Below, in pieces: positions 36,912 through 46,322 of a stretch of 64,000 bases of DNA (its first letter is position 1; every line of letters begins with the position of its first letter). The translations under genes and the position numbers were made by a program. Under the pieces are notes generated by a model, which did not search any database, was not told the DNA's origin, and saw nothing but the letters and a program-made list of their open reading frames with translations. Source of the DNA: Streptomyces sp. NBC_01214 (GTDB taxonomy: Bacteria; Actinomycetota; Actinomycetes; Streptomycetales; Streptomycetaceae); NCBI RefSeq assembly GCF_026340975.1, contig NZ_JAPEOS010000001.1, forward strand, positions 4,807,001 through 4,871,000. The letters run 5' to 3'.

Positions 36912-37805
36912 GCCCCCCAGCCTCTACGGAGGGCGGGTCCCGGCCCATCGTCCGTAGGGATCGCACGCCGAGACCAAAGTCGCTCCGCGTCCCTCGGACG
37001 CTCCCGCGGCGGGCCGACCACCGGGATCCACTTCGCCGCCGACGGCAGCTGCTGGCCGCTCGCGTTTGTACCCACGCCGGGCCAAGCCGGTGAGGCGCCC
37101 GCATGCGAGCAGGTCATGCCCTGTTTACGGGTGCCCCGAGGTTCGGCCGTCCCAGGGGCACGCCGGATGTGGTCTGGCCGACAGGGCGTACTCGTCCCGG
37201 GCGATCCTGCACCACCTGGTCGGTGCAGGATCCGGGCGCTGATCCCGCAGCCCGCAGCCCATCCCGCAGCCCGCAGCCCAGGCCGCCGACCGCAAGCGGC
37301 TGACCCTGCCCGGCGGCCGTGCGCGGCCGGGCCACCCGCTACGACGTGACCGTCGCCCCCTCCCTCGCCGGACTCCACCTCGCCGTCCTCCTCATCAGGT
37401 CGGCGAGGTGCTCCGAAGGGCCCCGCCCAGTGCAGTGACCTGAGCCGAGCTGGCCGTCCAAGAGCTGGTCTCGGCCGTCGCCGACGTCGCCGACGTTGCC
37501 TACGAGCCGTCCGCCCGCCACTGGCTACGCCAGCCCGCTCCGGGCCGCTCGCCAAGGTCTCCTTGGAGCCGGTAGAACGAGCTCCTTCACCGGCCCGCCT
37601 TCCTCGTCCACCACGGCTTCGGCGACTGGACGCTCTCTGCGAAGCCGCGTCGCGGCCGACCCACACCAACGAAGGCATCGGCGCCGGCGTGGACACCGCG
37701 CCGGCTACGCTCCCGCAGGCGGTACCCTCCGGCGCAGCGGAAAGGGAACCGTGTTCCGCGCCACCTCGGCCGTACGAATCGGCCACGTCAGGGAGGTACC
37801 CCCGC
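36912..37805. other. ~890 bp intergenic with repeats
   Basis: No supported gene. It contains two copies of a ~20-bp unit (CCCGCAGCCCGCAGCCCATC) at about 37245-37286 and the hairpin at 37368-37420. The promoter of the lipoprotein gene should be near its right end (GGGAGGTACCC before 37806). Confidence 0.5.
37368..37420. repeat. Stem-loop copy 2 of a dispersed hairpin
   Basis: A perfect 8-bp stem (37378-37385 with 37401-37408) with a conserved flank. About 50 bp match 10395-10447, including CCTCGCCG, TCATC, CGGCGAGGTG and TCCGAAGGG. Confidence 0.7.
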
Positions 37806-38894
37806 ATGAACCCGTATCTGCGCACCCCCACTGCTCTGACCGCGCTGGCGCTCGTCGCCACCCTCGCCGCCTGCGGCACCACCGAGGAGGGCAAGGCGAG
37901 CGGTAGCAACAGTGTCAGGATCGGCCTGCTGCTCCCCGAGAACGAGACCGCGCGGTACGAGAAGTTCGACAAGCCGCTGATGGAGAAGAAGGTCGCCCTG
38001 CTGACCCTCGGCAAGGGCAAGGTGGTCTATGCCAACGCGATGGGGGACGCGGCCAAGCAGAACGCCCAGGCCGATGCGATGATCGAGAGCAAGGTCGATG
38101 TGCTGGTCGTCGACGCGGTGGACTCCAAGGCGATCGCCGGCGCGGTGGCGAAGGCCAAGGCGGCGGGCATCCCGGTCGTCGCCTACGACCGCCTGGCCGA
38201 GGGCCCGGTCGATGCGTACGTCTCCTTCGACAACGAGGACATCGGCCGCCTCCAGGGCAAGACCCTGCTGGATTCCCTGGGCGACAGAGCCAGGAACGGG
38301 AAGATAGTCATGATGCACGGTGCCCTCACCGATCCCAACGCCGCCCGCTACAAGGCCGGCGCCCGCGCCGTCCTCGACGGCAAGGTGAACATCGGCAAGG
38401 AGTACGACACTGCCGAGTGGAAGCGGGAGAACGCGAGCGCCAACATGACGGCGGCGATGTCCGCGCTCGGCAAGGACAAGATCGTCGGCGTCTACTCCGC
38501 CAACGACGGCATGGCCGGCGGCATCATCTCCGCCCTCAAGGCCGCCGGCGTCTCCCCCCTGCCGCCGGTCACCGGGCAGGACGCCGAACTCGCCGGTGTG
38601 CAGCGAATAGTGGCGGGCGAGCAGTTCATGAGCGTCTACAAGCCCTACTCCCGCGAGGCCGAGGCCGCGGCCGAACTCGCCGTCCTCCTCGCCCAGGGCG
38701 AGAAGATCGACGGAATCATCAACCAGGTGGTCAGCAGCCCCACCACCAAGCGAGTCCCCGCCGTCCTCATCCTCGGCGTGTCCGTGACCCGCGACAACAT
38801 CAGGAGCACCCTGGTCCTCGACAACGTCTACACCGTCGAGGAGATCTGCACCGAGGCCCTCAAGGCCGCGTGCGACGGGATCGGCCTGGAATAG
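37806..38894 (+). CDS. Orphan sugar ABC transporter binding lipoprotein
   Basis: A 362-residue periplasmic-binding-like protein starting at the ATG at 37806 with a GGGAGG site upstream. A lipobox TLAACG puts the acylated Cys at residue 23. The mature fold is a type I (PBP1, xylose/ribose-like) binding protein: VRIGLLLPENETARYEKF, DAVDSKAIAGAVAKAKAAGI, PVVAYDRLAEGPVDAYVSFD, VYSANDGMAGGIISALKAAG and VTGQDAELAGVQRIVAGEQ. It is most like xylose-binding XylF. No permease or ATPase gene is adjacent, so it must use a transporter encoded elsewhere or act as a sensor. Confidence 0.9.
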   Translation: MNPYLRTPTALTALALVATLAACGTTEEGKASGSNSVRIGLLLPENETARYEKFDKPLMEKKVALLTLGKGKVVYANAMGDAAKQNAQADAMIESKVDVLVVDAVDSKAIAGAVAKAKAAGIPVVAYDRLAEGPVDAYVSFDNEDIGRLQGKTLLDSLGDRARNGKIVMMHGALTDPNAARYKAGARAVLDGKVNIGKEYDTAEWKRENASANMTAAMSALGKDKIVGVYSANDGMAGGIISALKAAGVSPLPPVTGQDAELAGVQRIVAGEQFMSVYKPYSREAEAAAELAVLLAQGEKIDGIINQVVSSPTTKRVPAVLILGVSVTRDNIRSTLVLDNVYTVEEICTEALKAACDGIGLE

Positions 38895-39064
38895 GGCGGC
38901 AGCGGGCGGAGCTCCGACCCGGCCTGCTGGCACTCGTAGCGACGGACGGGCAGGCCCGGGGGCGGCGGGCCATGGTGCGGGGTTGCGTGGTCACGGGATG
39001 CCCCGGCGTCGGTCGTCCGAGGGTGGGCGGTCGGCGCCGGGGCATTCGTCATGCCGGTGTGCGG

Positions 39065-40645
39065 TTACCGGGGGCCGGGGCCGGGGCGGTGGCCGTGGTC
39101 GGGCCGGTCGTGGCCCGGCTTGCCGTGGTCGGGCTTCCCGTGACCCGGCTTGTCGTGGCCTGGGTGGTCGTGGTGCGGGGGCTTGGGCTGCTGCTTCCTG
39201 TCGACGGTGGTGGTTGAGGTGGCGGTGCTGGTGCCGGTGGCGCCGCCGCCGGTGACGGTGGCGGTGTTGGTGACCTGCTTCGGCGCGTTGCGGGTGATCT
39301 GAACGGTGAGGGTGAGGGGCGGGTAGCTGGCGCCGGGGGCGAGGATGTCGCTGCGGGTGCAGGACAGCGGGGTGAGGGTGCAGGTCCATCCGGTGCCGGA
39401 GAAGCTGACCGGGGTCAGGCCGGTGGGGAGGGTGTCGGTGAGGGTGACGGTGCTGCCGTCGGTGGGCAGGGTGCCGGTGTTGGTGACGGTGAGGGTGTAG
39501 GTCCCCTGCCTGCCCTGGGTGAACGTCCCGCCGGCGGTGAACTTGATCAGCGTCAGTGCCGGCGCCGGCTGGGGCACGACCCCGACCGCCACCCCGAACG
39601 GGAGGTCGCCGACGGGGACGGTGGTCACGACGGTGTTGGTGGCGGTGTCGATCACGGACACCGTGTCGTCGTTGGCGTTGGTGACGTAGGCGCGGGTGCC
39701 GTCCGGCGACAGCGCCACTTCTCGAGGCGCATCGCCGACGGGGATGGTGGCGACGACCGTGTTCGTCGCCGTGTTGATCACGGACACCGTGTCGCTGCCG
39801 GCGTTGATGACGTAGGCGCGGGTGCCGTCCCGCGACACCGCCACCCCCTGGGGCGCATCGCCGACGGGGATGGTGGCGACGACCGTGTTCGTCGCCCTGT
39901 CGATCACGGACACCGTGTCGTCGTCGGAATTGGTGACGTAGGCGCGGGCGCTGTCCGGCGACACCGCCACCCCGAACGGGAAGCCGCCGACGGGGATGGT
40001 GGCGACGACGGTGTTGGTGGCGGTCTTGATCACGGACACCGTGTCGTCGTCGGAATTGGTGACGTAGGCGCGGGCGCCGTTCGGCGACACCGCCACCCCG
40101 ATGGGCGCATCGCCGACGGGGATGGTGGCGACGACCGTGTTCGTCGCCGTGTTGATCACGGACACCGTGTTGCCGCTGAAGTTGGTGACGTAGGCGCGGG
40201 TGCCGTTCGGCGAAACCGCCACTCCCAGGGGCTCAAGGCCGACGGGGATGGTGGCGACGACCGTGTCGGTCGCGGTGTTGATCACGGACACCGTGCCATC
40301 GGTGCGGTTGGTGACGTAGGCGCGGGTGCCGTTCGGCGACAGCGCCACTTCCCACGGCGCATCGCCGACGGGAACCGTGACCACCACCGTGTTCGTCGCA
40401 GTGTTGATCACCGACACCGTGTCATTGTTGAAGTTGGTGACGTAGGCGTAGGTGCCGGGCGGCACGGCCTGGGCCGCCTGCGGGGCCACCATGGGCAGGG
40501 CCAGGCCGGCCACTAGGACGAGACCTGCCACCAGCGCCCGCAACAACCCACCCCACCACGAGCGACGCACTCGTACACCAGGCGGCACCGACGACGGGAG
40601 GGCCTCCTGCGGGCCCACTCCCCTCACGGTTTGACAGATAGTCAC
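39065..40645 (-). CDS. Secreted YVTN beta-propeller with DUF11 and His-rich tail
   Basis: A 526-residue surface protein. I start at the GTG at 40645 with GGAGGATTGCT upstream; it is followed by a signal segment (LLRALVAGLVLVAGLALPMVA). Seven ~42-residue YVTN repeats follow, each with the pattern AYVTN...DTVSVI.TATNTVVATIPVG...GVAVSP, giving a seven-bladed propeller. A DUF11 domain (TLIKFTAGGTFTQGRQGTYT, then LTVQITRNAPKQVTNTATVT) comes next, and the C terminus is a His/Pro/Gly/Asp tail (DKPGHGKPDHGKPGHDRPDH) that could bind Zn or Ni. The repeats are near-identical at DNA level (126 bp). Confidence 0.88.
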   Translation of the reverse strand: MTICQTVRGVGPQEALPSSVPPGVRVRRSWWGGLLRALVAGLVLVAGLALPMVAPQAAQAVPPGTYAYVTNFNNDTVSVINTATNTVVVTVPVGDAPWEVALSPNGTRAYVTNRTDGTVSVINTATDTVVATIPVGLEPLGVAVSPNGTRAYVTNFSGNTVSVINTATNTVVATIPVGDAPIGVAVSPNGARAYVTNSDDDTVSVIKTATNTVVATIPVGGFPFGVAVSPDSARAYVTNSDDDTVSVIDRATNTVVATIPVGDAPQGVAVSRDGTRAYVINAGSDTVSVINTATNTVVATIPVGDAPREVALSPDGTRAYVTNANDDTVSVIDTATNTVVTTVPVGDLPFGVAVGVVPQPAPALTLIKFTAGGTFTQGRQGTYTLTVTNTGTLPTDGSTVTLTDTLPTGLTPVSFSGTGWTCTLTPLSCTRSDILAPGASYPPLTLTVQITRNAPKQVTNTATVTGGGATGTSTATSTTTVDRKQQPKPPHHDHPGHDKPGHGKPDHGKPGHDRPDHGHRPGPGPR

Positions 40646-40957
40646 AGCAATCCTCCCGACCGGGCTGACAGAACGGGACGGATTATGACAGGTCGCCACA
40701 TTCGATACGGCGGGACGCGCGAGGGCCTGACCATGGGCTGGGGCGGTCGCCCGGACGTTCGTGCGCCCCACCGAGACCGCACCCGGTCCGGTGTCGCGAC
40801 TGAACCGGAGGATCCGAGGCGCGGAGGCGGGCGACTGGACCCGGGCGCGGTGAGCACGACGGGCCGGGAGGGGACCCTCGGCCGACACGTCACTCGGCAG
40901 GGGGATCGCTCAGGAATTCGTTGATCCGGCGCAGGGTGGCGCACCCACAACGCTTAC

Positions 40958-40984
40958 GTACGTGCCGTACGTGCCGTACGTGCC
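40958..40984. repeat. 9-bp tandem repeat (GTACGTGCC)x3
   Basis: Three perfect GTACGTGCC units in the intergenic DNA upstream of the YVTN gene; palindromic TACGTA occurs at the start. Confidence 0.9.
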
Positions 40985-41192
40985 TGACGATCCCTCGGAT
41001 GCCCGTAGGCATGTACGAAAACGGCCGTTTGCCCTCATGCCTGCTGCCTCGCTGGCACCCGAGGCAACCTCGGCGACGCCACTTTCACCACCCCGCCCTC
41101 CGTGCCCGCCACCCCCGGGTCCGGGGTCCATCCGGCGCCCGCCCGGCTTCGGGCGGTGGTCATGGACCGATGCCCGGCCGGGCTCTGCTGTC

Positions 41193-41480
41193 CTACGGGG
41201 CTGTCGGGCGGCCGGGGGCGATGATGCGGTGTGGGGATGCGCAGACGCGTTGGTAGCCGGGGGTGGGTCCGCGTCGGCCTACCCAGTCGAGTTCCCATCG
41301 GTGGAGCCGGTCCGCTTCCCCCACCCAGGTGTGGCTGCCCAGGTGGTCGCCCACGATGAGCTGCTCTGATTGCTCATGCGTCAGCTCTCCCGCGAGGACC
41401 CAGGAAACAGCGACTTCGGCCGCTTCCTGCGTCAGCTTCTCGTCCGCAAGGCCGAGAGCACCCCACTCATTCATGATCAT
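41193..41480 (-). CDS. Small conserved hypothetical protein
   Basis: A 95-residue protein. The ATG at 41480 (MIMNEWG) and that at 41474 (MNEWG) both fit; AGGATC precedes the first. The sequence has a helical N terminus (EWGALGLADEKLTQEAAEVA), then VSWVLAGELTHEQSEQLIVG, and a Trp-rich C-terminal part (SHTWVGEADRLHRWELDWVG). It resembles small actinobacterial proteins without assigned function. No partner. Confidence 0.6.
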   Translation of the reverse strand: MIMNEWGALGLADEKLTQEAAEVAVSWVLAGELTHEQSEQLIVGDHLGSHTWVGEADRLHRWELDWVGRRGPTPGYQRVCASPHRIIAPGRPTAP

Positions 41481-41824
41481 GATCCTACGGAGACCAGGTC
41501 GCGGCGGCGCGGGAGAGTGCGGACCGGGAGCGGGCGGACCGGGGGCGGTTGCTGCGCCTGCTGAAGGCGAGCGACGAAACCGGCGACGACGGGACCGGCT
41601 TGGTGGGGGAGCGGTCGGATTTCGAGCGGATCGTCCCCCACGCGGTGGCTGCACTTCCGGGCTGCGAGTACCGCTGCCGGGCCACGGCTGCCTCCACCCG
41701 TGGACCACGGACGATCCGGCTCGCCCCGCCCACCCTGGCCGATGTTCGATTGATTACTCCAGGTGGTCGGTGGGGTAGATCGGCTACGCCCGATCCGAGC
41801 ACCACCGGCAGAAGGAGAACGCTC

Positions 41825-41986
41825 ATGTCCGACGACCAGCCCACCGAGGCCGCATCCGACGAGCCTGACACCCAGCAGATCGCCGCCGAGCCCGGCCAGC
41901 AGACTCTCGACAAGAAGTCCATCAAGGGGCAGGTCATCACCCACACGATCGTGAAGCCCCTGCCGGGAGGACAGACCGAGGCGTGA
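41825..41986 (+). CDS. Small peptide gene, possible precursor
   Basis: A 53-residue peptide from an ATG at 41825 with a good AGAAGGAGAAC site. The N-terminal half is acidic (DDQPTEAASDEPDTQQIAAE), the C-terminal half basic and hydrophobic (DKKSIKGQVITHTIVKPLPG) and ends in GGQTEA. A PLPGG element recalls leader cleavage sites of small secreted or modified peptides, but no maturation or transport gene is adjacent. Function unknown. Confidence 0.65.
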   Translation: MSDDQPTEAASDEPDTQQIAAEPGQQTLDKKSIKGQVITHTIVKPLPGGQTEA

Positions 41987-42019
41987 ACCGTGCCGCGGAC
42001 CCCCGTAGAGCCTCCAGCG

Positions 42020-42640
42020 TGGCTACGTCGCCCAGAAACGCCTCACCGGCCGAGAGGAGGAGGCCGGTGAGGAAGCCGAGGCGAGGGCGGCGGCTTGGTC
42101 GGCAGACCAGCTGCGCGGCTACCTCGGTGACGACGTTCTGGCCGTGCTGATGCAGGTTGCGGATTGACCGCAGATGGCCCGCCAGGGTGTCGGGTTGCAG
42201 CAGGCCGGTGTCGACCTGGCGGTGTTCCTGCCGCAGATGGGCTGGATGAACGCAGGGGTCCATCAGGCCGTCACCGCGAACGCGGCGCGCATCGAGGCGG
42301 GGGCACCGACCGGTGGGCCGGACTCCTGAAGACGACGATGCCGGGCGGCCTGGTCCGCGATGCGATCCTGGCGTCTCCGGCGTGGCCGGACAGGGCGGCC
42401 CCGACGGGCCGCCTCGATGCCGCCGGGATCGACGTCGCCCGGCTCCTCACCGACGCCCACCAAGCGGGGTCGGCGTGGAACAGGCCGTCGCCAAGGCCCC
42501 CGCCCGGGCGGAGACCGCCTCGGCCTCGACCGCCCCGGCGGCCACGTCCGCCGCCGCTCCTGCGCCAGCAGCAGGCCCCGGCCGTCATTGTCGCAGGCCG
42601 CCGCCGACCCGAAAACCAAGGAGGACGACGTAGTCAGCCA
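42020..42640 (+). pseudogene. Decayed conjugative-element transfer gene
   Basis: Protein-like segments occur in successive frames with stops between them: YVAQKRLTGREEEAGEEAEA near 42025; VGLQQAGVDLAVFLPQMGWM near 42190; LLKTTMPGGLVRDAILASPA with IDVARLLTDAHQAG near 42310; and VGVEQAVAKAPARAETA near 42470. This order matches a family of mobile-element transfer or relaxase-associated proteins of integrative elements in Streptomyces, which have a helical PxMxxMxAGVH segment followed by GLVRDAILASPAWP. The frame changes show it is dead. A further similar segment (MQDIGASDGPRTVTLHL) lies near 42880. Confidence 0.6.
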
Positions 42641-43228
42641 AGGCGTGGACGTGGGATGCCGGGTCGTCACCGGCTCCAGCACCCTGGGCACCGCGGCCCG
42701 CAACGCCCGCAACGCCGTGCGGCTGCTGTACAGCGGGCGCTGCGACGGTGACCGCAGCCGTGTAGCACGGTCAGGCCAGCCCGCTGACGGACACCGGCCT
42801 GTGGTCGTGTGACCACGGTCGGCGGCACCACCCGTCGGAACAGTTCATGGTCGGCTCACCCCGGTGGCCCTGCTGGTCGCCCGCATGCAGGACATCGGCG
42901 CGAGTGACGGCCCACGTACCGTCACTCTGCACCTGAACCGCCTGACAGCCCGCGCCTCCTGGAAGCGGGTCTCCGGGAGGGCCCCTCGTGGGCCGCCGCA
43001 TCGACGCGACGCTCACCTCCGTGACTACACCGCCGTCCCCCATGCCGTGGTCTGGGCTGTCGAGGGGACCCTGGTTGTGGGGCGGCGGGGCCGGGAGGCA
43101 GAGGAGTTGTCTTGCTCGGTCGCGCCTCTTTCACTCTTTGGTGGTGTTTTGTCTGTGTGGGGTGGGGGAGTAACGGGTTGCTGCCGGCCGCGGTGTTCGC
43201 GGGCTGGGGTGGATCGGAAAGGCGTGTC

Positions 43229-43432
43229 ATGGCTCAGGGGACTGTGAAGTGGTTCAACGCGGAGAAGGGGTTCGGGTTCATTTCGCCGGATGACGGTACT
43301 CCGGACGTGTTCGTGCATTTCTCCGAGATCGATGCGTCCGGGTTCCGGTCGCTTGAGGAGAACCAGCGGGTGGAGTTCACCACTGGCCAGGGCCCCAAGG
43401 GTCCCCAGGCGCAGCAGGTCCGCCCCATCTGA
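43229..43432 (+). CDS. Cold shock protein, CspA family
   Basis: A 67-residue single-domain OB-fold RNA-binding protein. It has RNP1 (KGFGFISPD) and RNP2 (VFVHFSEI) motifs, KWFNAEKG at the start and a closing GPKGPQAQQVRPI. It binds single-stranded RNA and acts as an RNA chaperone, in the cold or constitutively. The ATG is preceded by GGATCGGAAAGG. The upstream ~120 bp contain an unusual T/G-rich stretch (TTGGTGGTGTTTTGTCTGTG), compatible with the long leader that controls such genes. It stands alone; Streptomyces often carry several paralogues. Confidence 0.95.
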   Translation: MAQGTVKWFNAEKGFGFISPDDGTPDVFVHFSEIDASGFRSLEENQRVEFTTGQGPKGPQAQQVRPI

Positions 43433-43740
43433 TCCTCTGTTGCCTGACAGCGGCTGCGGAACCCGACCCTGGCCCGGCCTTTGCGTCCTACGGCCAGTTG
43501 CGGAGTTCAGGGTGTGTCGGCGGTCACGGCCGCGCCAGTCGACGCCGAGTTCGGCGAGGACGGAGAAGTGGGCGCGTCAAGCTCGTCGCGGCGGGCTTTC
43601 CGGTTGCTGATCCAGATACCGATGAGGTGTTCGGTGCCGCCGGGGAGCCGCTCGACGACGGCCCACCCTGGCGTTCCGCCTTCCCGCGCGGTGTACTGCG
43701 TGAAGGCTAGAGCCCTTCTCTACGGCCGTACCGCTTGTAT

Positions 43741-43770
43741 GCCCTGCCCTGCCCTGCCCTGCCCTGCCCC
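43741..43770. repeat. 5-bp tandem repeat (GCCCT)n
   Basis: Five GCCCT units followed by GCCCC and GCCCC, in the intergenic DNA after the cold shock gene. Confidence 0.9.
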
Positions 43771-43955
43771 GCCCCGCCGCGGTCGTCTTCGTTGCTGTCT
43801 TGCGGGTGCGTGGGGCCTTTTTGACGCCAAGGCGGCCGAGCCGGCGCTGCTGCTCGGGGCTCAGCTACGGGCTGTCCGGCCGATCATGCTGCGCATGGCG
43901 CATCAATGGTTGTGGCGTGCGGAGGATCAGGCTGAGCGATGAGCTCGTGAACCTG

Positions 43956-46322
43956 TCACTCGGAATGGACGCTTCGAGGCACGGGGCACTGGATGCGACA
44001 CGGTCGTGCCAGGGTCCCTGAGGATCGTCCGCTATTCCTCGCTGGGCCCGTGCGGGCGAAGACTGTGCAGGTTGGCTGCCACTGTTTTCTCAACGGATGC
44101 TCTTCACCCACTGTCCGCATCGCATCGCGCAGGGTCCGCTCGTACAGGGAGTCGGCGAGGTCCAAGGCCCCCGCTGATTCGTAAGCGTTGGCGAGGTTGT
44201 TGCGGGAGGCAAGCGTGTCCAGGTGGTCATCGCCGCACATCCGCTCGCGTTCCCTTAGATTCCTCTGGAACAGCCGGATGGCCAGCCCCAGGTTGTCCGC
44301 CGCGTAATGGGTGAAGGCGAGCATGTCGCGGCAGATGAGCGTGTTGGGGTTGTCCTCGCCCCAAAGTCGCTCCATGTCGTCCAGGGTCCGCTCGAACAGC
44401 TGCATGGCGGGATTTAGGTTCCCCACCGCGTGCTGGGTGGAGGCGAGGTTGTAACGGTAGGCGACGGTCGAAGGATCGTCTTCGCCCAGTGTCCGCACCG
44501 CGCTGTTCAGGTTCTGCTCGTACAGGGGGATAGCCAGACCCATGCGCCCCGCCGATGCGTAGGCGCCGGCGAGGTTGTTGCGGCAGGCGAGCGTGTCCAT
44601 GTGGTCGTCGCCCAGCACCCGCGCCATATCGTTCAGCGTCCGTTCGAACAGCGGGATCGCCCGGTCCAGGTCGCCCTTGTAGTAGGCAGAGGCGAGGTTG
44701 TTGCGGCAGATGAGAGTGTCGCGGTGGTCCTCACCCAGCACCCGCACCGAATCGTTGAGGGTCTGCTCGTAGAGGGGGATGGCGCGACTCAGGTCACCTG
44801 CTGATTCGTAGGCTCCGGCGAGGTTGTTCCGAGAAGCGAGTGCCTTGTGGTCGTCGGCGCCCAGAATCCTCACCCGTGCGTCGAGGGCGCGCTCCAGGTA
44901 GGCGGTGGCGCGTCCGTCCTGGCCCTGACCGCTGAGAAAGAGCCCGGCCCCGTTGAGCACCACGGCGGCGTCCGGAGTGTCGGCGTCGGGCGGTGTACGG
45001 CTGGTGAGGGCATCGATGTGAGGGAGCAGGGAGCGCCAGACGGGCCAGGTGGACGGTTCCAGGGCCGGGATGGAACTGCGAAGGAGGGCGGTGGCGCGGT
45101 GGAGGGCGGCGGTGATGTCGTCGTCCTGACGGTGAGGGTCGTGAGGGTCCGGTGTGCGGGCGACGGCTTGAACGAGGCGGTGGACGGCCAGGCCGTGGTC
45201 GCTGGTGGTGATCATGCTGTAAGCGGCGAGGCGCCTTGTTGCGCGTTGAACGGCGACGGGGGCGTCGAGGGGGTCCAGGAGGGTGCGGGGGATGCCGGCG
45301 GGCGCGTACCAGGCGAGGGTGCGCAGGATCTGTCCGGCGAGGGGGGTGTCGGCGATGCGGTCGAGGGTGATGCGCCAGATCCGGGCGATGGTGCGCTCGC
45401 TGTCGTGGCCCTCGCCCGCTTCGAGGTACATGTCGGCGGGATGGTCGGCGAGCAGGCGCAGGTAGGCGCGGACGGTGATCCCGGATTCGGCGATGTAGGC
45501 GCCGGCTTGTTCGACGGCGAGTGGCAGGTGACCGAGTTCGTCGCAGAGCTCGGCGGCGCCGTCCAGGCCGAAGGCGCGGCTGCCGCCTTGGGTGAGAGTG
45601 TGGGTCAGCAGCTCGAGAGACTCCTGCGGGGCGAGGACATCGAGAGGGATCTGGGTGGCGGTGTCGTGCCAGCCCGAGGAGCGGCGGCTGGTGATCAGAA
45701 CCCGGCCGGTGGTAGCACGGGCGAGCAGAGGAGCGATATCGCCGATGTTGTCGACGTTGTCGAGGATCAGCAGCCAACTGGAGTGAGTGGCGAGCCACTG
45801 CACGGCGCGTTCGGTGAGCTGCCCGGCCGGGAGTTGGGCGAGGGCAGGCTGCAGGGCGGCGGCCAGTGCCGCAAGGCCCGCGTCGAGGCTGGCGGGGCTG
45901 TCGGCGGCGATCCACCAGATGGGATTGTCCGTGCCGGCGCGGGTGCGGGCCCAGTGCGCGGCGAGTGTGCTCTTGCCGACGCCGCCGAGGCCGTGCAGGG
46001 CCTGCACCACCGCAGCACCTGTTTCGTCGAGTGTCGCGTCCAGCAGGCCCAGTTCGCGGGTGCGTCCGGTGAACGCGGCGTGCCTGGCAGGCAGGCCCAC
46101 CAGCCCCGGCGGGGCGTCGACCTCCGCAGGCGGGCGTAGCTCCCCCTGCGGTACCTGAACGATCGTGGCGTTGGCGCCGGTACTGGCGACGCCGAGGAAC
46201 GGCGCTCCCTGGGTGTTGATCGCGATGGCCCCGTCACCCGAGGCGATGGTGTCGCCCGACCCAGGCCCGGTCGCCTGCACGGCCGGCGCCGGGTCGGGGT
46301 TTGTGCCCAGCGGCCACTTCAC
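43956..46322 (-). CDS. STAND ATPase with TPR repeats
   Basis: A 788-residue NB-ARC-type protein starting at a GTG at 46322, which overlaps the stop of the upstream membrane protein gene. The N-terminal ~70 residues carry the motif IASGDGAIAINTQGAPFLG seen in that protein. The NTPase follows: Walker A GLGGVGKST (111-119), Walker B LLILDNVD (184-191), sensor RVLITSRR (207-214) and a GHLPLAVEQAGAYI (264-277) GLPL motif. After a winged-helix-like linker, six TPR units of about 42 residues (ASRNNLAGAYESAGDLSRAI type) form the sensor; the third lacks one residue (YYKGDL). STAND proteins act as ATP-controlled oligomerising switches. The last ~40 residues are out of family. Confidence 0.9.
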   Translation of the reverse strand: MKWPLGTNPDPAPAVQATGPGSGDTIASGDGAIAINTQGAPFLGVASTGANATIVQVPQGELRPPAEVDAPPGLVGLPARHAAFTGRTRELGLLDATLDETGAAVVQALHGLGGVGKSTLAAHWARTRAGTDNPIWWIAADSPASLDAGLAALAAALQPALAQLPAGQLTERAVQWLATHSSWLLILDNVDNIGDIAPLLARATTGRVLITSRRSSGWHDTATQIPLDVLAPQESLELLTHTLTQGGSRAFGLDGAAELCDELGHLPLAVEQAGAYIAESGITVRAYLRLLADHPADMYLEAGEGHDSERTIARIWRITLDRIADTPLAGQILRTLAWYAPAGIPRTLLDPLDAPVAVQRATRRLAAYSMITTSDHGLAVHRLVQAVARTPDPHDPHRQDDDITAALHRATALLRSSIPALEPSTWPVWRSLLPHIDALTSRTPPDADTPDAAVVLNGAGLFLSGQGQDGRATAYLERALDARVRILGADDHKALASRNNLAGAYESAGDLSRAIPLYEQTLNDSVRVLGEDHRDTLICRNNLASAYYKGDLDRAIPLFERTLNDMARVLGDDHMDTLACRNNLAGAYASAGRMGLAIPLYEQNLNSAVRTLGEDDPSTVAYRYNLASTQHAVGNLNPAMQLFERTLDDMERLWGEDNPNTLICRDMLAFTHYAADNLGLAIRLFQRNLRERERMCGDDHLDTLASRNNLANAYESAGALDLADSLYERTLRDAMRTVGEEHPLRKQWQPTCTVFARTGPARNSGRSSGTLARPCRIQCPVPRSVHSE

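Noticed and set aside
39065..40645. YVTN repeats as a CRISPR or non-coding satellite
   Set aside because: The 126-bp units are coding repeats in one frame with conserved protein pattern.
41541..41986. Longer plus-strand frame over the 53-residue peptide gene
   Set aside because: The upstream part lacks a start signal and is not protein-like; the ribosome binding site supports 41825.
43741..43770. GCCCT array as a CRISPR-like feature
   Set aside because: Simple 5-bp repeat without spacers.
44847..46139. 430-codon plus-strand frame over the STAND gene
   Set aside because: Antisense shadow, Gly/Val/Asp-rich; the opposite strand has all the NB-ARC motifs.
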